A DNA stretch of 64,000 nucleotides from Syngnathus acus (lineage: Eukaryota; Chordata; Actinopteri; Syngnathiformes; Syngnathidae), in assembly GCF_901709675.1 (NCBI RefSeq), contig NC_051087.1, positions 1,568,001 through 1,632,000 on the forward strand, written 5' to 3'. Below are positions 12,978 through 25,394 of the stretch, in pieces. Under the pieces are notes generated by a model that saw only the letters and a program-made list of their open reading frames with translations, searched no databases and had not been told where the DNA came from. The first letter of the stretch is position 1. Each line of letters begins with the position of its first letter. The translations under genes were made by a program, and so were the position numbers.

Positions 12978-13858
12978 GCAACTTCTTCGTGGTGAGCCTG
13001 GCCGTGGCCGACCTGGTGGTGGCCATCTACCCGTACCCGCTGGTGCTGGCCTCCATCTTCCACAAGGGCTGGAACCTGGGCTACGCTCACTGCCAGATCA
13101 GCGGCTTCCTGATGGGCATCAGCGTCATCGGCTCCATCTTCAACATCACCGGCATCGCCCTCAACCGCTACTGCTACATCTGCCACAGCCTCAAGTACGA
13201 CAAGCTGTACAGCGACAAGAACTCGCTGTGCTACGTGGCGCTCATCTGGGCTCTGACGGTGGTGGCCATCGTGCCCAACTTGTTTGTGGGCTCGCTGCGC
13301 TACGACCCGCGCGTCTACTCCTGCACTTTCGAGCAGTCGGCCAGCTCCGCGTACACCATCGCCGTGGTCTTCTTCCACTTCATCCTGCCCATCATGATCG
13401 TCACCTACTGCTACCTACGCATTTGGATCCTGGTGATCCAGGTGCGGCGCCGAGTCAAGCCCGACAACCGGCCCAAGCTGACGCCTCACGACGTGCGTAA
13501 CTTTGTCACCATGTTCGTGGTCTTTGTGCTCTTTGCCGTCTGCTGGGCGCCCCTCAACCTCATCGGTTTGGCGGTGGCCATCCGGCCCGAGGTGGCGCTG
13601 CCCCTGGTGCCCGACTGGCTGTTTGTGGCCAGCTACTTCATGGCCTACTTCAACAGCTGCCTTAACGCCATCGTGTACGGCGTGCTCAACCAGAACTTCC
13701 GCCGCGAGTACAAGCGCATTGTGGTGTCGCTGTGCACCGCCAGACTTTTCTTCCAGGACAGCTCCAACGATCAGGCCGGCGTTGGCGGCGACAGGCTCAA
13801 GAGCAAGCCCTCGCCGCTTATGACGAACAATAACCGCGTCAAGGTGGACTCTGTCTGA
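12978..13858 (+). CDS. mtnr1a: melatonin receptor type 1A, last coding exon (partial gene)
   Basis: Encodes the receptor from the end of the first intracellular loop through TM2-TM7 and the cytoplasmic tail: a Gi-coupled plasma-membrane receptor for melatonin. The exon starts after the acceptor ACCGCAG; the first codon is a Gly split in phase 1, the family's known intron position. Visible hallmarks are '[12 protein letters not shown]' in TM2, the melatonin-receptor NRY form of the DRY motif ('[10 protein letters not shown]') after TM3, 'CWAPLN' in TM6, and NAIVY in place of NPxxY in TM7. A juxtamembrane 'SLCTARLFF' cysteine is a possible palmitoylation site. The tail ends 'NNRVKVDSV', a PDZ-like C-terminus closely matching human MTNR1A, which favours 1A over 1B or 1C. 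The stop is TGA at 13856-13858. The frame is intact over 293 codons. The N-terminal exon is not in the window. GC-rich third positions contrast with the flanks. Confidence 0.97.
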
Positions 13859-14005
13859 AGAAGAAAAACAAAACAACCAAATATGAAAGAATGGAAAAGC
13901 CTCAAGTGACTGCGACACGGTGCTAATTTGACCTCCACAATCAGTACAACAGGGGTGCATATTATTATCTTATTCTTATTGTCAGCCACTTTGCTTTAAA
14001 GTTAG

Positions 14006-14690
14006 ATGACTGCTGCTCTACCAAGAACTCCAAGTAGGTCAGCTCGTAGTCTGGGACCAAGTCAGCTAGTAACTTCTGCTGGTCCGCTTACAGCTGTTGG
14101 TCGACGAGAAGCTCCTGGTGCTCCACTAGCAGCTCCTGGGAGTGTAGCAGCTTCTGGTGGTCCACTAGCAACTTCTAATTGGTCATCAGCAACTCCAGCT
14201 TCTATCGCTCTGCTAGTAGCGTGTGAGCACCTGCTAGTAGGCTGCTAGCAACTTCTACACATCAACCAGTAACGTCTGGTTGTCCGCTAAGTAGTCTGCT
14301 AGCAATTTCTGGTGTTGTAGCAACTCCTGAGAGCACTTGCTAGTGGTTGGAGATCAAAGTCTCCTATTAACTTCTAGTGGCCCGCTAGTACCTCTCGGCA
14401 ACCTGCTAGGACCTCACAAAGGTCCACTAGAGTTCCGCTAGCAACTCTTGGTGTTGATGCAGCTCCAGGTTGGCTCGCGCTGGTGATCGGCAGTATCTTC
14501 GAGTTGTCCATTAGCCACTCGAAATGTTGAAGCAGCTCTTGGTGGTCCACAAGAAACGTCTAATGGTCCAATAGCAACTCTTGATGTTGTACCAACTCCA
14601 GGTGGTCCACCATCAAGTCCAAGTGGTCCACAGACAGTTTCTAGAAGTCTGCTAGCATTTGCTATTGTTCTCTAGCGACTTCCGCTTTTG
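14006..14690 (-). repeat. degenerate 18/21-bp minisatellite, antisense reads as leucine heptads
   Basis: Units of about 21 bp (core GGTCCACTAGCAACTTCTGGT) alternate with units of about 18 bp (core GTTGTAGCAACTCCTGGT) over roughly 680 bp. The units are strongly diverged, so simple period searches could miss the array. All unit lengths are multiples of three. On the minus strand much of the array stays in frame and reads as heptads of the type 'QELLVDH' or 'KLLVEHQ'. The run is interrupted by TAG/TAA codons, mostly where CAG, GAG or AAG would be expected, and by at least one frameshift. It is not an open frame today. It could be a decayed coding repeat or a minisatellite that merely translates this way. 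Confidence 0.75.
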
Positions 14691-14947
14691 GCGGTAAAAC
14701 AGGGTTAACGTCTTCTTGTGATCTTCTTATCAGGCACTGTTTTTTTTTTTTTTGCTTTGTAGCCGTAGTCCGGTCAACAAATGTCCAATGTTTTGTTTAC
14801 ACTGATGGTATGTATCATCATATTTATTTTCTATGTAGCTATATTAGTAATACAACATATATAAAAAAATAAATATATATATATATCTGGTTCCACCCAA
14901 GCCACGCCAAGCCAAAACATTGAATAATAAGCTCATTTGTGACACTT

Positions 14948-14953
14948 AATAAA
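14948..14953 (+). terminator. mtnr1a: candidate mtnr1a polyadenylation signal
   Basis: A canonical AATAAA followed by the T-rich/GT-containing 'GTGCTGTTTTATTCTTCTG', about 1.1 kb past the stop codon. Confidence 0.45.
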
Positions 14954-16035
14954 GTGCTGTTTTATTCTTCTGAATCCCTGCAATACAAACAACCCCCCTT
15001 TCATGACGTGGAACATATATTTTAGTCATCAGGCCATCCTGTGATCTCATTATACTGTATGCATGGATATCAGGAATTGTTCATAATATGCAAAATAAAA
15101 CAAGATACATTTCACAACGCTGTGTTGCTCTTTTTACTGCTTGGCACCACATCACAAAATGTTCATTTTAAAATTTGCAACGTTACAATTTTATGGAGTC
15201 ATTAAAAAAAACTCCCCAGAACAGACTCAGCAGTAATTTTAGGCTTATTTTTCCATCCTTTTGGCAGATTTTGGAACGCCCACATTTATGCTCAAAAACC
15301 GGGACAGAAGACGAGGCCATTTCCCTTGATTGTTTCACAAATCTATAATATTGGTCTGTCCTCACTTGGTCTATTATTTTTACGCAATATTAGCACAGTT
15401 AAAGCGGTGACAATAGCTCGACAGTAAATTTATAAACTCTTGAACGCCCCACCGGCTGAGAAGCGATAAACTCCGCCCATTTCCGCGTTGCGCGCGACCA
15501 TGCCGCGTGGCCTCACTTCACCTCCATCGAAAGTCTGGATGGCTCAAAAGTGAAAACATTGACTACATACTACTTTTTGAAAGAAGAAATGAAGCAGCAC
15601 AAACAGCAAGTGAGTACGTGCGGATTCATTCTCACTTTTGAAATGTGCTAAACGAGAATGTGCAGCGTTATCCAATTTGGCTAGCGAATTAGCACGTCTG
15701 TTAGCATCCCCGAGTGCTAATCAAGCAATTGCTAGTGAGCCGCTAGCAATTTTCAGAGGCAATTTAGTCCACTAAAGTGAATTTGTGTTGCCTCACTCCA
15801 GGCTGATGATGCTGTGTTATGTAACGTAAGCACTGGCCATCATCCTCAAAGCAAAAAAGATGGAGAAAAAAAATAAATAACAGGGCACAGGACTCCCTTC
15901 CCCCATCACTTGCCCTGTAATCCCGGGAAGTGTGTGTGTGTGTCTATATATATATGTGTGTGTACAGTAATCTGTTGTTGCAGTTTTTTATAGGCCAACA
16001 TGTTAGCAAATGAAAGAGAAACGCATGGTTTAATT

Positions 16036-16134
16036 CAGGGTCAGGCCTTTCTATGTAGAGTTTGGATGTTCTCCCCGTGCCTGCGTGGCTTTCCTCTGGG
16101 TATTCCGGTTTTGTGCCACATTCCAAATATCCCA
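16036..16134 (+). repeat. widespread teleost interspersed repeat fragment
   Basis: Contains 'GAGTTTGGATGTTCTCCCCG', 'GCCTGCGTGGCTTTCCTCTG' and 'CCACATTCC', a diverged form of a very common fish repeat with 'GTTCTCCCCGTGCATGCGTG' at its core. Only this internal part is recognisable, and the class cannot be settled from it. Confidence 0.6.
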
Positions 16135-16285
16135 CGTTACAAATCTCTCCCATTTTGTCCTCTCGCTTCACTTGACTTTAATCTATCCGGCGTGACGTCA
16201 TCACTTGACTGCAACAGCAACACACTCAGGATTGTTAGCGGATTAGTTTCATCTCCAACGTCGAGTACCACAACCACTACTACTG

Positions 16286-16288
<3 letters not shown>

Positions 16289-16329
<41 letters not shown>

Positions 16330-16376
16330 TGTGTGTGTGTGTGTGTGTGTGTGTCTGTGTGTGTGTGTGTGTGTGT
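16289..16376. repeat. (GT)n microsatellite, 88 bp
   Basis: An uninterrupted GT tract except for single CT interruptions. Both strands are open in several frames (Val-Cys or Thr-His runs), which produces spurious ORFs. Confidence 0.97.
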
Positions 16377-17269
16377 TCGTACGCGCGTGCATTCTCTAGC
16401 TCTTGCCACCAAAGAGTCTGACTCACATTTCAATTTGCGCTCAAGTAGCCCTCCATTGCCCCTTATCCTCTATTTAATTTTTATTTTTTTTGTCCTCCTG
16501 CTCACTTTATAAATTGCGTAACTTTGTGAGCGCTCGCCATGTCAAATGGCGGCGGGGGCATTGGCCACACAGAAAATGATGACGCCACCCCCGTGGATTA
16601 ATGAGACGAGGCCTTATTAACTTGATGACACTTTTGACTCTTTGATAATTTCCTTTTATTTCTACATCTCTCAGACAGAGATTGGAGACATTTTCATTGC
16701 ATTGGGCTTTGGCAAAAGAAGTCATAAAAAATAAAAGTAAATAAAATGATCCGAGAGCAGCCAATCACATTTTCATTACGTGAGGGGCAGTGCCCTACCA
16801 CATGCAAGCTACTTTACCCCCCCTAGGAAATAACGGGATTAGAAGTAATCAATTGTTAGGTCAAAATGGGGCTGCTGTGAAAGTTTTATGAAGTGTAGAA
16901 AGATTTTTAAAATGTACTTATGCTGGCATTCTTTCAAAATAATTGTGCTGGAAATTTTATCCATCATTTCCCTGTCGTGCAAATTGTTAACAAACCTGAA
17001 ACACCGTTAGCCGCAAATTAGCAAGCAAGCTTAATTATTTGATATTGGACTGCTCTCCTTAAAGTTTGTCTATGCGCTTTTCTTTTTGGGGCTAAACGAG
17101 AGCGCGAGTCGGAAGAGTGACTTTGAAGCAGCTTGAGTATTTGGCAGCCGAGTGATTTCCTGCACACGCTCACAGCGGCGCACCAACCAGCGTCCATATG
17201 GACTTCATCAAGTGTGCTGTGCTGGGACATATGTCTCCTCCACACGTCCTCCGCATACATGCACTTGCA

Positions 17270-17274
<5 letters not shown>

Positions 17275-17308
<34 letters not shown>
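17275..17308. repeat. (CA)n microsatellite
   Basis: A CA tract with one CG interruption near its end. Confidence 0.93.
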
Positions 17309-17309
<1 letters not shown>

Positions 17310-17931
17310 AAAAATAAAATAAAAAGCAAAATTTTTCTGTGGCGCAGGAAATGTATGGAAACAAACGGGGCCGCATGCGCCCGCGTGCCACGCTTGCCAA
17401 GTGGCATGCAAGGAAGGATGAAAGTGAAGGCAAAAAAAGAAAGAGGACGACAAAACAGCTAAAAATAGACGCCAGCTTGTGATTCGGCAAAGCGGTAAGT
17501 GACATTTTTATGAATTCGTTCCTTGGATGGAATTTTGTTTTTTAAATTGAATCCATAATGAGGCTATTTTTCCCACTTTCTAATAGTTGTGTACTACTTG
17601 CATATTTTTTGTCTGTTGTTTTTATCATCACATATTTTTTGTCTTGTCCAAAATGCTTTTCTCTGTGTATTTCACATATTTTTTCTTATGTTTATTATAA
17701 TTTTATTGAGACTTTCAAAATATTATTAATAGGTTGCAATATTCTCTAAAATTTGTGATTTGATTTGTTTTTTTTTTTCACACCTGATTTAAACAGCAGC
17801 TTGATTTGTTGTCGATTAATCGATTATGTTACGATTCCGTAGCTTGTTAAATCACTTTTTCTGGAATACTTCTTTTGTAACCAGTTTTTCTTTATCACAA
17901 TATGGTGTCCAGACATAAAGTTAAAAAAAGT

Positions 17932-18066
17932 CCCAAAATGAAGCTCCTTGACAGTTTTAACATTATAAAACAATGCCATGTTGACGTAAAGTGAATGTGT
18001 GAAAAAGGCCCAAAATGAAGCTCCTTGACAGGCTTTAGCATTCTAAAACTGTGACATGTTGACATA
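17932..18066 (+). repeat. 77-bp tandem duplication
   Basis: CCCAAAATGAAGCTCCTTGACAG begins near 17932 and again near 18009. The copies continue in parallel through 'TTTTAACATTATAAAAC/CTTTAGCATTCTAAAAC' and end at 'CATGTTGAC'. Confidence 0.8.
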
Positions 18067-20280
18067 TTGCCGAGGCGAGCGCGGTTGATCCCGGAGGGCC
18101 GTCGCCCGCTTGACTTGGACGACAACGCAACGTGAAGCTTGCAAACAAAGCTTGTCAGTCAGCGGGCGGCCCTGCTCCGCTCGTTAATCTCATGCATATT
18201 TAAGAAGGAGATATTAAAAAAACAAAAAAATGGCAGGTCTATTTTTAGCACGCCGCCTGGCACACTGTTGGTGTGTTGCACGTGAGGCTGCGCAGTGTCA
18301 ACACAACAACAAATGTCATGATGATGCCGTTTTCAGTCGTTTTGTGCCCAAAACGGAACATGAAAAATCACTCATGGCAAGGGAGAACCATGCAAGCAAG
18401 CTAAGAAAAAAAAAAAATGCAGTTCAGAGATCATTTTGTAGTATAGTTTTCGTCTGATGTTTGAGAAGTCTTACTGGCTGTATTTAGTCAACATTTTGTC
18501 CTTGACCTACTAGTTTATTTTTATTCAGATTTGGTTGCAAAGATATTTTCTATTTTGACTACTATTTGCAAAACATAAGCGATATAATTCGCAGAAATGT
18601 TGTACTTTTGCTATATACTGGCTATTTTTAATCAGATTCTGTATTTAATTGCAGATAGTTTGTACTTTAGTTACTATTTGCCAAACACATTTTAGCAGAA
18701 TTTGGTATGAAAAACAGTTTCCCTTACATTTTGGAGTCTTGTAGTGGCGTATTTTGCTGTTTTTGTTTTCCCCTCTTTCCTTTGCAATCAGCCTGCTCTG
18801 GGAAATCAAGCAAGTGGCGATTCTGTTATTGGTCTACTGTTGTGTGTGTGTGTGTGGAAGAGAGGATAAGCTCGGCCTGTCAATCATCTCTCCATCGACG
18901 GCCTGCAGAAATGTAAGCCTAGAGCACCCCGCGATAAGATGTACAGAAAAATATCCAGTGGAGATGAGGCAAATGTGCTCGCCGGCGGCTGCCGGGATTC
19001 CGACAAAATATTCATGCAGAGAAGACATGAGGGCGATTGTGAGAGAAGCGCGGCAAAGCCTACAAATCTATCAGTCACTCGCTCAGTGGAGACGCAAGAG
19101 CTATCAGGAGACATTAGCCGGGCCGCTTTCGACGTCTCCGTCCTCGGAGAGCCAGCGCACCGCTGATGTCTGTCTGTCAGCGGGACATCTCAAGAGCATG
19201 CAAAAGACACGCACGCATACACACAAGGGCACACGTGGCACAGATTCATCCTGATTTCATGCCGCAATCCAAGTCATTGGACTGCTCCTTCCGCTTGGCC
19301 ATCGGGTGGCAGTAGAGTGCAATACACTCAAGGAGACACAAAGAAGAGCAAACGTAAATGACTCAGTCAAATTTTATTTGCACTTTTGACAACAGCGCTT
19401 ATTACTCTAGTGTGCGTATGACTTTTGTAGAAAAAAAAATGCCGTGTATGAGTGGCACACATGAAGAGAAAATGCAAATGACAAGCAAAGATATGAAAAT
19501 GTTGTTTGGCACGGCCCATGCGCTGCGCTGGCACGGAGAAAGCAGCAAGCGCTCGCTCGTTATTGCCTCTGCCAAGGAGATTTTTCATTTCAGCGTGGGT
19601 TTGTTGTTTTGTTCTTCTTCCAGAGTGAAATCTGTCTGCTGTTTTCATATCGTAACCTGCATCGTTTTTCCTTTTGGGGTTCTTCATTATGTTTCATAAA
19701 AAAAATGTTCACATTTCCAAGCAAGCCATGAGTGGTGGCAGGACATGTAATCAAAAATCAAAACACAGACAATACAAAACAGCGCTAACAACGGTTAGCG
19801 CTGATAACCCACGACAGAGTGGAGCAACACATGTAGACAGACACCAGAACAAAACTTGGAAAGAAATTGAGATGACAGCATCTTAGAAGAACTATTTGTG
19901 TCTGCATAACTGTATCCCAAACAAGCCGCCACGAATTTGAGACGTGCAGCTCGGCCAGTTGCTCCGCTCATGCGTCCGACCCCCGCTGCCGCCCTCTAGG
20001 GACCGGAACAGGAGGCGCGCGTGATAGTTGCGGATGCAGGCTGTCACCTCCTCGGTTGATGAGCGGCCCTTTAGTGTCACATAACAGGCGGCCGTAAAAG
20101 TAGAATGGCACTCGGCGTAAAGCCACCTGCATGTTAACGTGCTGGACGGATGATATACGCAGACGTTGTATCAATATGAAACGACGATTCGTCAATATGC
20201 TTCTTTTTGTAATGTGTGGACACGCCAGCAATGTTTGATGCGCATTGCCCTCACCAGTGGGTAGCGTTTCATCAACAAGC

Positions 20281-20309
20281 ATGTGTGTGTGTGTGTGCGT
20301 GCGTGTGTG
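20281..20309. repeat. (GT)n microsatellite
   Basis: A short GT tract with GC interruptions. Confidence 0.8.
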
Positions 20310-20859
20310 CAAATCTCACAGGGCACTGAGCCGCTTCCTCCATTTTCCAGCTCACCACAGAGCCCCCCGGTGACATGACAGCTGGTGGGCGCTCACACGC
20401 AATTATTTTTTGTAAACAATGCTCTGCATTATATTGAAAGCTGTTCCTAATTTTTGGGCTCAAAGGATGGTGCATGTCATGCAAAAAAACGATTCGATTC
20501 GTATCTTGATAAGATTCCAGGAAATTGGAACAGTTCGACTTCTTCTTTTAAATCGCATTTCCGATTCGAATCAGCTTTTCTTACACCAATGCATATTTTT
20601 TAAGACAGTATTTATTTTCTACCAATTTATTTTACCATATATATTTTTTCTTTATTACAAATGTAATTTCTGATGGCCAAGGATTGACTCAAATGAGCCT
20701 TTTTGAGTCTTTTTACAATTTGGCATTTTGTTTTTATGACCGGTTTTTTTTAGCCCCTTCATTTTCCACAGCCCGATAAATGAAACAGAATACAAATAAA
20801 TTGTCCCCGAGCATTGTGTTTTGTTTTGTCGTTTAATGTGGGTTTGTCCGCCAGTTTTG

Positions 20860-21480
20860 TGTGTTCGTCTCGTCGTACCGGGTTGTGCTTCAAGTGCGGC
20901 GGGCTGGTTCTGCTCGACATCGGCGAAAGCGAGTTTTGTGGCGACCTGAACTTTGAAGCGGGGACATTAAAGGCGCTCGGTCTGCGCCGTCCTGGAGCGT
21001 CGCCGGACTCGCCTGCTATTCTTCCCCCGGTTGGGCGTCCGGGCCTGGCTGGCGGCCACCCCAGCTCGCCCGTCCGTGCCTTCCATTCTTCTGGCGGACG
21101 TTCGATCGCTGGACATCAACATGCCTGCTGAGTTCTGCGGACCGGACAGTGCGTAGCTGCTGTGCGTCTGGAGCGGATGGCGCGCTATCGGGCGGACCGG
21201 GCCATTGTACGAGGGGGAACATCGCGTGGAGGTGGACTGTGCGTCTACATCCGTGAAGAATGGTGCCGGGATTTTGTTGTGGGATGCCAGCACTGCTCGC
21301 CACTGGCGAAGTTTGTGATCTCCGGGCTGTTGGGGTCCTGAACTCTCTCCCCGTTGTTTTACTTGTGTGTTAATCGTGTGCTGTGTCTCGTCACCGTGGG
21401 ATAGGGGGAACGGTATTTCGGTTTCTTTGTGTGTCCTAGCATGAAGAAATTGACAATAAAGCTGATTCTGATTCTGATTG
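20860..21480 (+). mobile_element. L2/CR1-group LINE remnant (endonuclease start plus 3' end)
   Basis: One frame from about 20998 reads 'RRTRLLFFPRLGVRAW...' then 'PSVPSILLADVRSLDIN', the usual start of the apurinic endonuclease domain in fish L2-type LINEs. Further on (about 21180-21325) another piece reads 'YRADRAIVRGGTSRGGG', 'LCVYIREEWCRDFVV' and 'QHCSPLAKFVI', the next conserved block of the same domain. After 21330 the sequence passes directly to a typical 3' end: 'CGTCACCGTGGGATAGGGGG', 'GAAGAAATTGACAATAAAGC' and a short (TGATTC)n tail ending at 21480. The rest of the endonuclease and all of the reverse transcriptase are missing. The frame is broken by stops, so the copy is dead. Confidence 0.87.
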
Positions 21481-23021
21481 TCGGCACGCTGTCGTGTTTA
21501 TTATGTCGGCGCCGTCGTTGTTACCTGTTTGCGAGCAACACACCCACGTGCGTTAACCTTTACGTGTGCCGTGAACTTAATTAGCGCTGACGTGATGAAA
21601 ATGAGCAGCATTTCCACTCGCTACTTTGATGGATGTCGACGTTCTGCCCACAGATGTTTACATTCTCTGTTGATGTAAATAATGTGGAAGTTATGGTTTA
21701 TTTTGATTGATTTATTTTTTGGAGCCAACTTGCTTTTAGTGTGCCGTGAATGTCAAGCGTAAGGCGTAACGACATCCACCGATGACGAGCCCTTGTATCA
21801 TTCATGTGACATACCTTCACAGCGGCGGCGTCTTGTCAGCGCAAGGGCGGATCAAATGTATCCTTTTGCGTGCGTCCCATCAATTTTTCACAAACCTGCC
21901 GCTCACTGCTAATTTTAGCATACTTGTGTTTCCCAAAATAGCAGCGTGTCTGCAAACAATGAATAATTCCATCCGGTCTTTAAAAGGCACACGTGTTCAT
22001 GTGTGCGCCGTTCAACGGTGGAGTACAGCCGCCGTGTTGTTGTTGGATAGTAGCAACATGATACGAGCTAGCCGCGCTAGGTAGCTAGGTCAAATGGCTA
22101 CGGGAATAGCAGGGCTATGCTCAATTGTTTCATGGATTTGAGATTTAAGTGTCCAGTCCACTGAAAAGTGTTTGCGCTGACTTCTTTGTCTTGCGCTAAT
22201 TTGTTAGCTAACCGCCAATCAGCGTTATCAATTGTCACCAACCTCCGACGCCATTTTGCACTCTGCCAATCGACAACTCCTTCATTCGAATCAACTCCAA
22301 TAAGTACAATGACACAACAAGCTCTTCGTTTTTAGAACAAAAAATACATTTCTCAACACAAATGACCACAAAAGTTCAGGTCAGCTGTACTTTCTGTACA
22401 ACACAAAATCTTGTTGAAGATCATCCAAGTAGATTGATGGCCATGTAGGGAAACACACTGGCAACTTCCTTTTTGCCTTCAACCCAAATGACAATAAAAA
22501 TACTGCTCTTCCATAAGTTTCTCGCTACAATAGCTAGCGGCACACCATCGAGGAAGATTGATGGCCAAGTGGGGACCCTCGCTGACAGACAGACAAGCGA
22601 AGGGCAAAGCGAATAGGTGCTGACGGATGCTTCTACCGCCCGCCGCGCTTCTCCTCGCCCATCCTTTTTCATAAGAATGTCCGCTCCATCTCCTTCGCCA
22701 TCCCTCAGCGAGTACGCGTTCCACCGCGTTGCCGCCATTTGTTAGCGACGACAAGCGCCTCAGGTTCAGCGCCGCTTGTTACAAGGCGTTCTTATTCTTC
22801 GCTGGGCCAGAGCCAAAAAAAAGGAGAAAAAAAGTACGTTCAATCACGTTTGTCCTTGGGCTAGGCAGCGACTTGACTCGCCACTCAAGGTTCTTCAACA
22901 TTCTTCTTACAATTTAACATTTTGAACCACTGTAAAATGTAAAGGAAATAACGCAAGAGGCGTATTTTTCATTTAATGTTGAGCTGATATTCAAATTGTA
23001 CTACTTGGTGTGTTTGGGGGC

Positions 23022-23062
23022 AGGTGTGATGGAGCCCTATCAACTCTGCCTAGTAACAAGGG
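23022..23062 (+). repeat. dispersed hairpin repeat, copy 1
   Basis: Contains GGGGCAGGTGTGATGGAGCCC followed by 'AACTCTGCCTAGTAACAAG'. It is a diverged member of the family also found near 27.7, 41.0, 46.4, 53.9 and 54.1 kb. Confidence 0.5.
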
Positions 23063-23994
23063 CTTTCACAAGTCTCAGAAAAAATACACAATGTTTTATC
23101 CATATATTTTCTTTTGTTTTGCTTGATTTGGGAAGAAAAAAAAATCTTTTAGTTAGGACTCGTGCTAAATAGTTCATGCTAATCCGCTAACAGATCTCAG
23201 CGAGCACTTTTAGATGCGCTTGGGAACACATTAGCTAAACAAATGGTCGCGCAGCGGCGAGACCTGCGGGGGAGCTTGGCAGCTGTGAAGGAGAGAGCAT
23301 ATTGTATTTTAAACAGATTTGATTGGGTTCCGTTTACAAAATCAAGCCAGATAAATGGTGGCTCTTGAAAATGCGATGAGATCGGAGACGTCTCTTTGAA
23401 AGCAATTTTGTTGTTGTTGAATGACTACACTTCTAATCTCCCTCTTTTTGTACCCTTTTGCCTCGTATTCGACATTGAAATGCACATTTTTCACGCACCG
23501 ACACTGCTTTCTTTCTGGCGACACATTGGCGCCGGCGACAATCGTTAGCCACGCTAGCTGCGCCGCCGAAGGCCGCGCCCCGGTGCCGCCTCCTCCCATC
23601 GTCACGGCGTCTAAATTATTATTTGCCTTAACACTTAAGCATGCGCCGCCTTTTGTTTGGTCCCCCCCCCCGACGCTCGCAGAGTATTGATCAGAGTGTT
23701 CTTTTTACGCTATTGATCGCCCCATTAAAGATCTAGTCAGTAATTAAAGGTAAATTGTCAAGACGGCACGGCAACTGGATATAATTAACTGCAGGGTGAT
23801 AGCAAGCGACTTCGCTAGCACCTGTGGCTATGCGCTGTGTCCACGATGAACCCTCCTTCAATTAGGAGGTCACGCAGCGCCACAAATATTCCCACCATAC
23901 AAATTACGTAGCGATCAGGTATCAATTCAGCTCAGTCTGAGTCATCAATATGACAAATTACAACCTGAGCCGTTGCTGTTTTTATGCAGCATAT

Positions 23995-24047
23995 AGACAC
24001 ATTATTTGATTTTCCCTCGGGGATCAATAAAGTATCAATTGTCTTGT
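23995..24047 (+). mobile_element. LINE/SINE 3'-tail fragment
   Basis: 'TTTCCCTCGGGGATCAATAAAGTATC' (24010-24035, in two abutting blocks) is the familiar 3' end of a large group of fish LINE and SINE copies. No body of the element is recognisable upstream. Confidence 0.55.
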
Positions 24048-25394
24048 GATTAACTGGCAACTTGTTAAGGTTGGACATAGTGAGTTTTGTTTATTCATTT
24101 ATTTATTTTGTATTTATGTTTTTACAAATGTTTTAATTTTATTTAATTTTTAAAAAAATATTTAATTATATATTTTTTATTATTTTTAGTATTGTAGTGA
24201 TTCACACGGCTGAACTTCCCGCAGCAGGTGCAGTCTTCTTCTTTCCCATTCCCCACGACATTTACAATTGTCTTTGGATTTTAAAGAAAGACTTAGTCTA
24301 TACATCCCAATAAAGCACTTTTTCTTAAAATGGCACGAAAGAAAATAAATCGAAGCTATTGACAATGTGAATCTGACTTTCTCGGAAGGTGACAGGCTAG
24401 CGAGTGCCGGAATGGAGCCTCAGACATCATCCCAAAATAAACCCCGCACTTTTGCCTCGCTGGCTTATTTGTGTGACGCTGGATCGGAGCGAGATCTCAT
24501 AAGGTTTATTTTGTCCTTCACTCCTCCGAGCCGCCCGTCTATTTCTGGCACGTGCTATTTTTAGCAGCACGCAAACTGACCAATTTCAAAGCCGCACGTG
24601 ACGCGCTTAGCTCGTGTGGCTAACAGCCGCCTCCATCCTCCTCCCCGGTCGCAGCCCCTCCCCATCACCACCACGGCATCTTTCCCCACCCAAAGCTTCT
24701 CATTCAAATTGTTCTTTCCCTGTCTCGCTATGCAAGCCCCCCCCTCCCAGAGCAGACTCCCCCCTCCCCGACTGGCTTCATTGAGTCACGTTTTACTTCC
24801 GACTCTCACCGAACCCTGCAGGCGAGCCATTTCAGGATATTACACAGCACGCCAACACCGAGCCTGTCACTCCCGAAGATTTGGGAACGCACACTGGCAC
24901 GTGCTCCTCACACGTAGTAGCGCTATGCGTGTGTGTGTGTGTCAGAGATTTTTATTGAACGTAAAACCAATTGGTTGCCTTATTTTGAAGCCTTTTCATT
25001 TCTTAAATTCTCACAGAGGGCATTTTCTCGTCTAAAAATATTCCCATTTCTAACAAATAGTATCAGAACCACGAGCAACGACATACAAGCAAAACTCATT
25101 GAGATCATTTTGAGATATACTCTGAATGGTGGCTGCAAACCGGGAAGTTCATTACTCGGAGCCTCCTTTCTCGCGACCTCTTCTTTGACGACTAAGATGA
25201 TTGAATATTTGGGATTCATTATAGAAGAATCATTGTAGTCGTGTCACAATACTGATTTAAAAAGTTGACGGAAGTCTGAATTGTGGGCGAGCACACATTT
25301 ATTTATTTCTCGACTTTCCTCCTCCTCACCTCCCTTTTGCACTCGCGCTCATTCAGCTCACGCGCCCTCTTGGTCTGCATGAAGAAGCCGAGCG

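Larger units (their letters stand above)
13859..14953 (+). other. mtnr1a: mtnr1a 3' untranslated region (inferred extent)
   Basis: No further coding frame follows the stop. The stretch runs to the first well-formed AATAAA at 14948-14953 and is largely occupied by a degenerate minisatellite (14006-14690). The transcript end is inferred from the signal only; an AATAAA-like hexamer in the AT-rich stretch near 14868 is an alternative. Confidence 0.45.

Noticed and set aside
12923-13960. Long open frames on the minus strand and in the second forward frame over the melatonin receptor exon
   Set aside because: They are shadows of the GC-rich receptor frame: Arg/Pro/His/Ala-rich products with no domain features.
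16137-16512. 98- and 170-codon frames across 16.0-16.5 kb
   Set aside because: They are carried through by the (GT)n microsatellite (Val-Cys and Thr-His runs) and have no protein character on either side.
22421-22754. Minus-strand 91- and 105-codon frames starting at an ATGGCGGC-type context
   Set aside because: The start resembles a YY1-type promoter word, but the products are low in protein character, contain a short internal repeat (GATTGATGGCCA) and have no splice or homology support.
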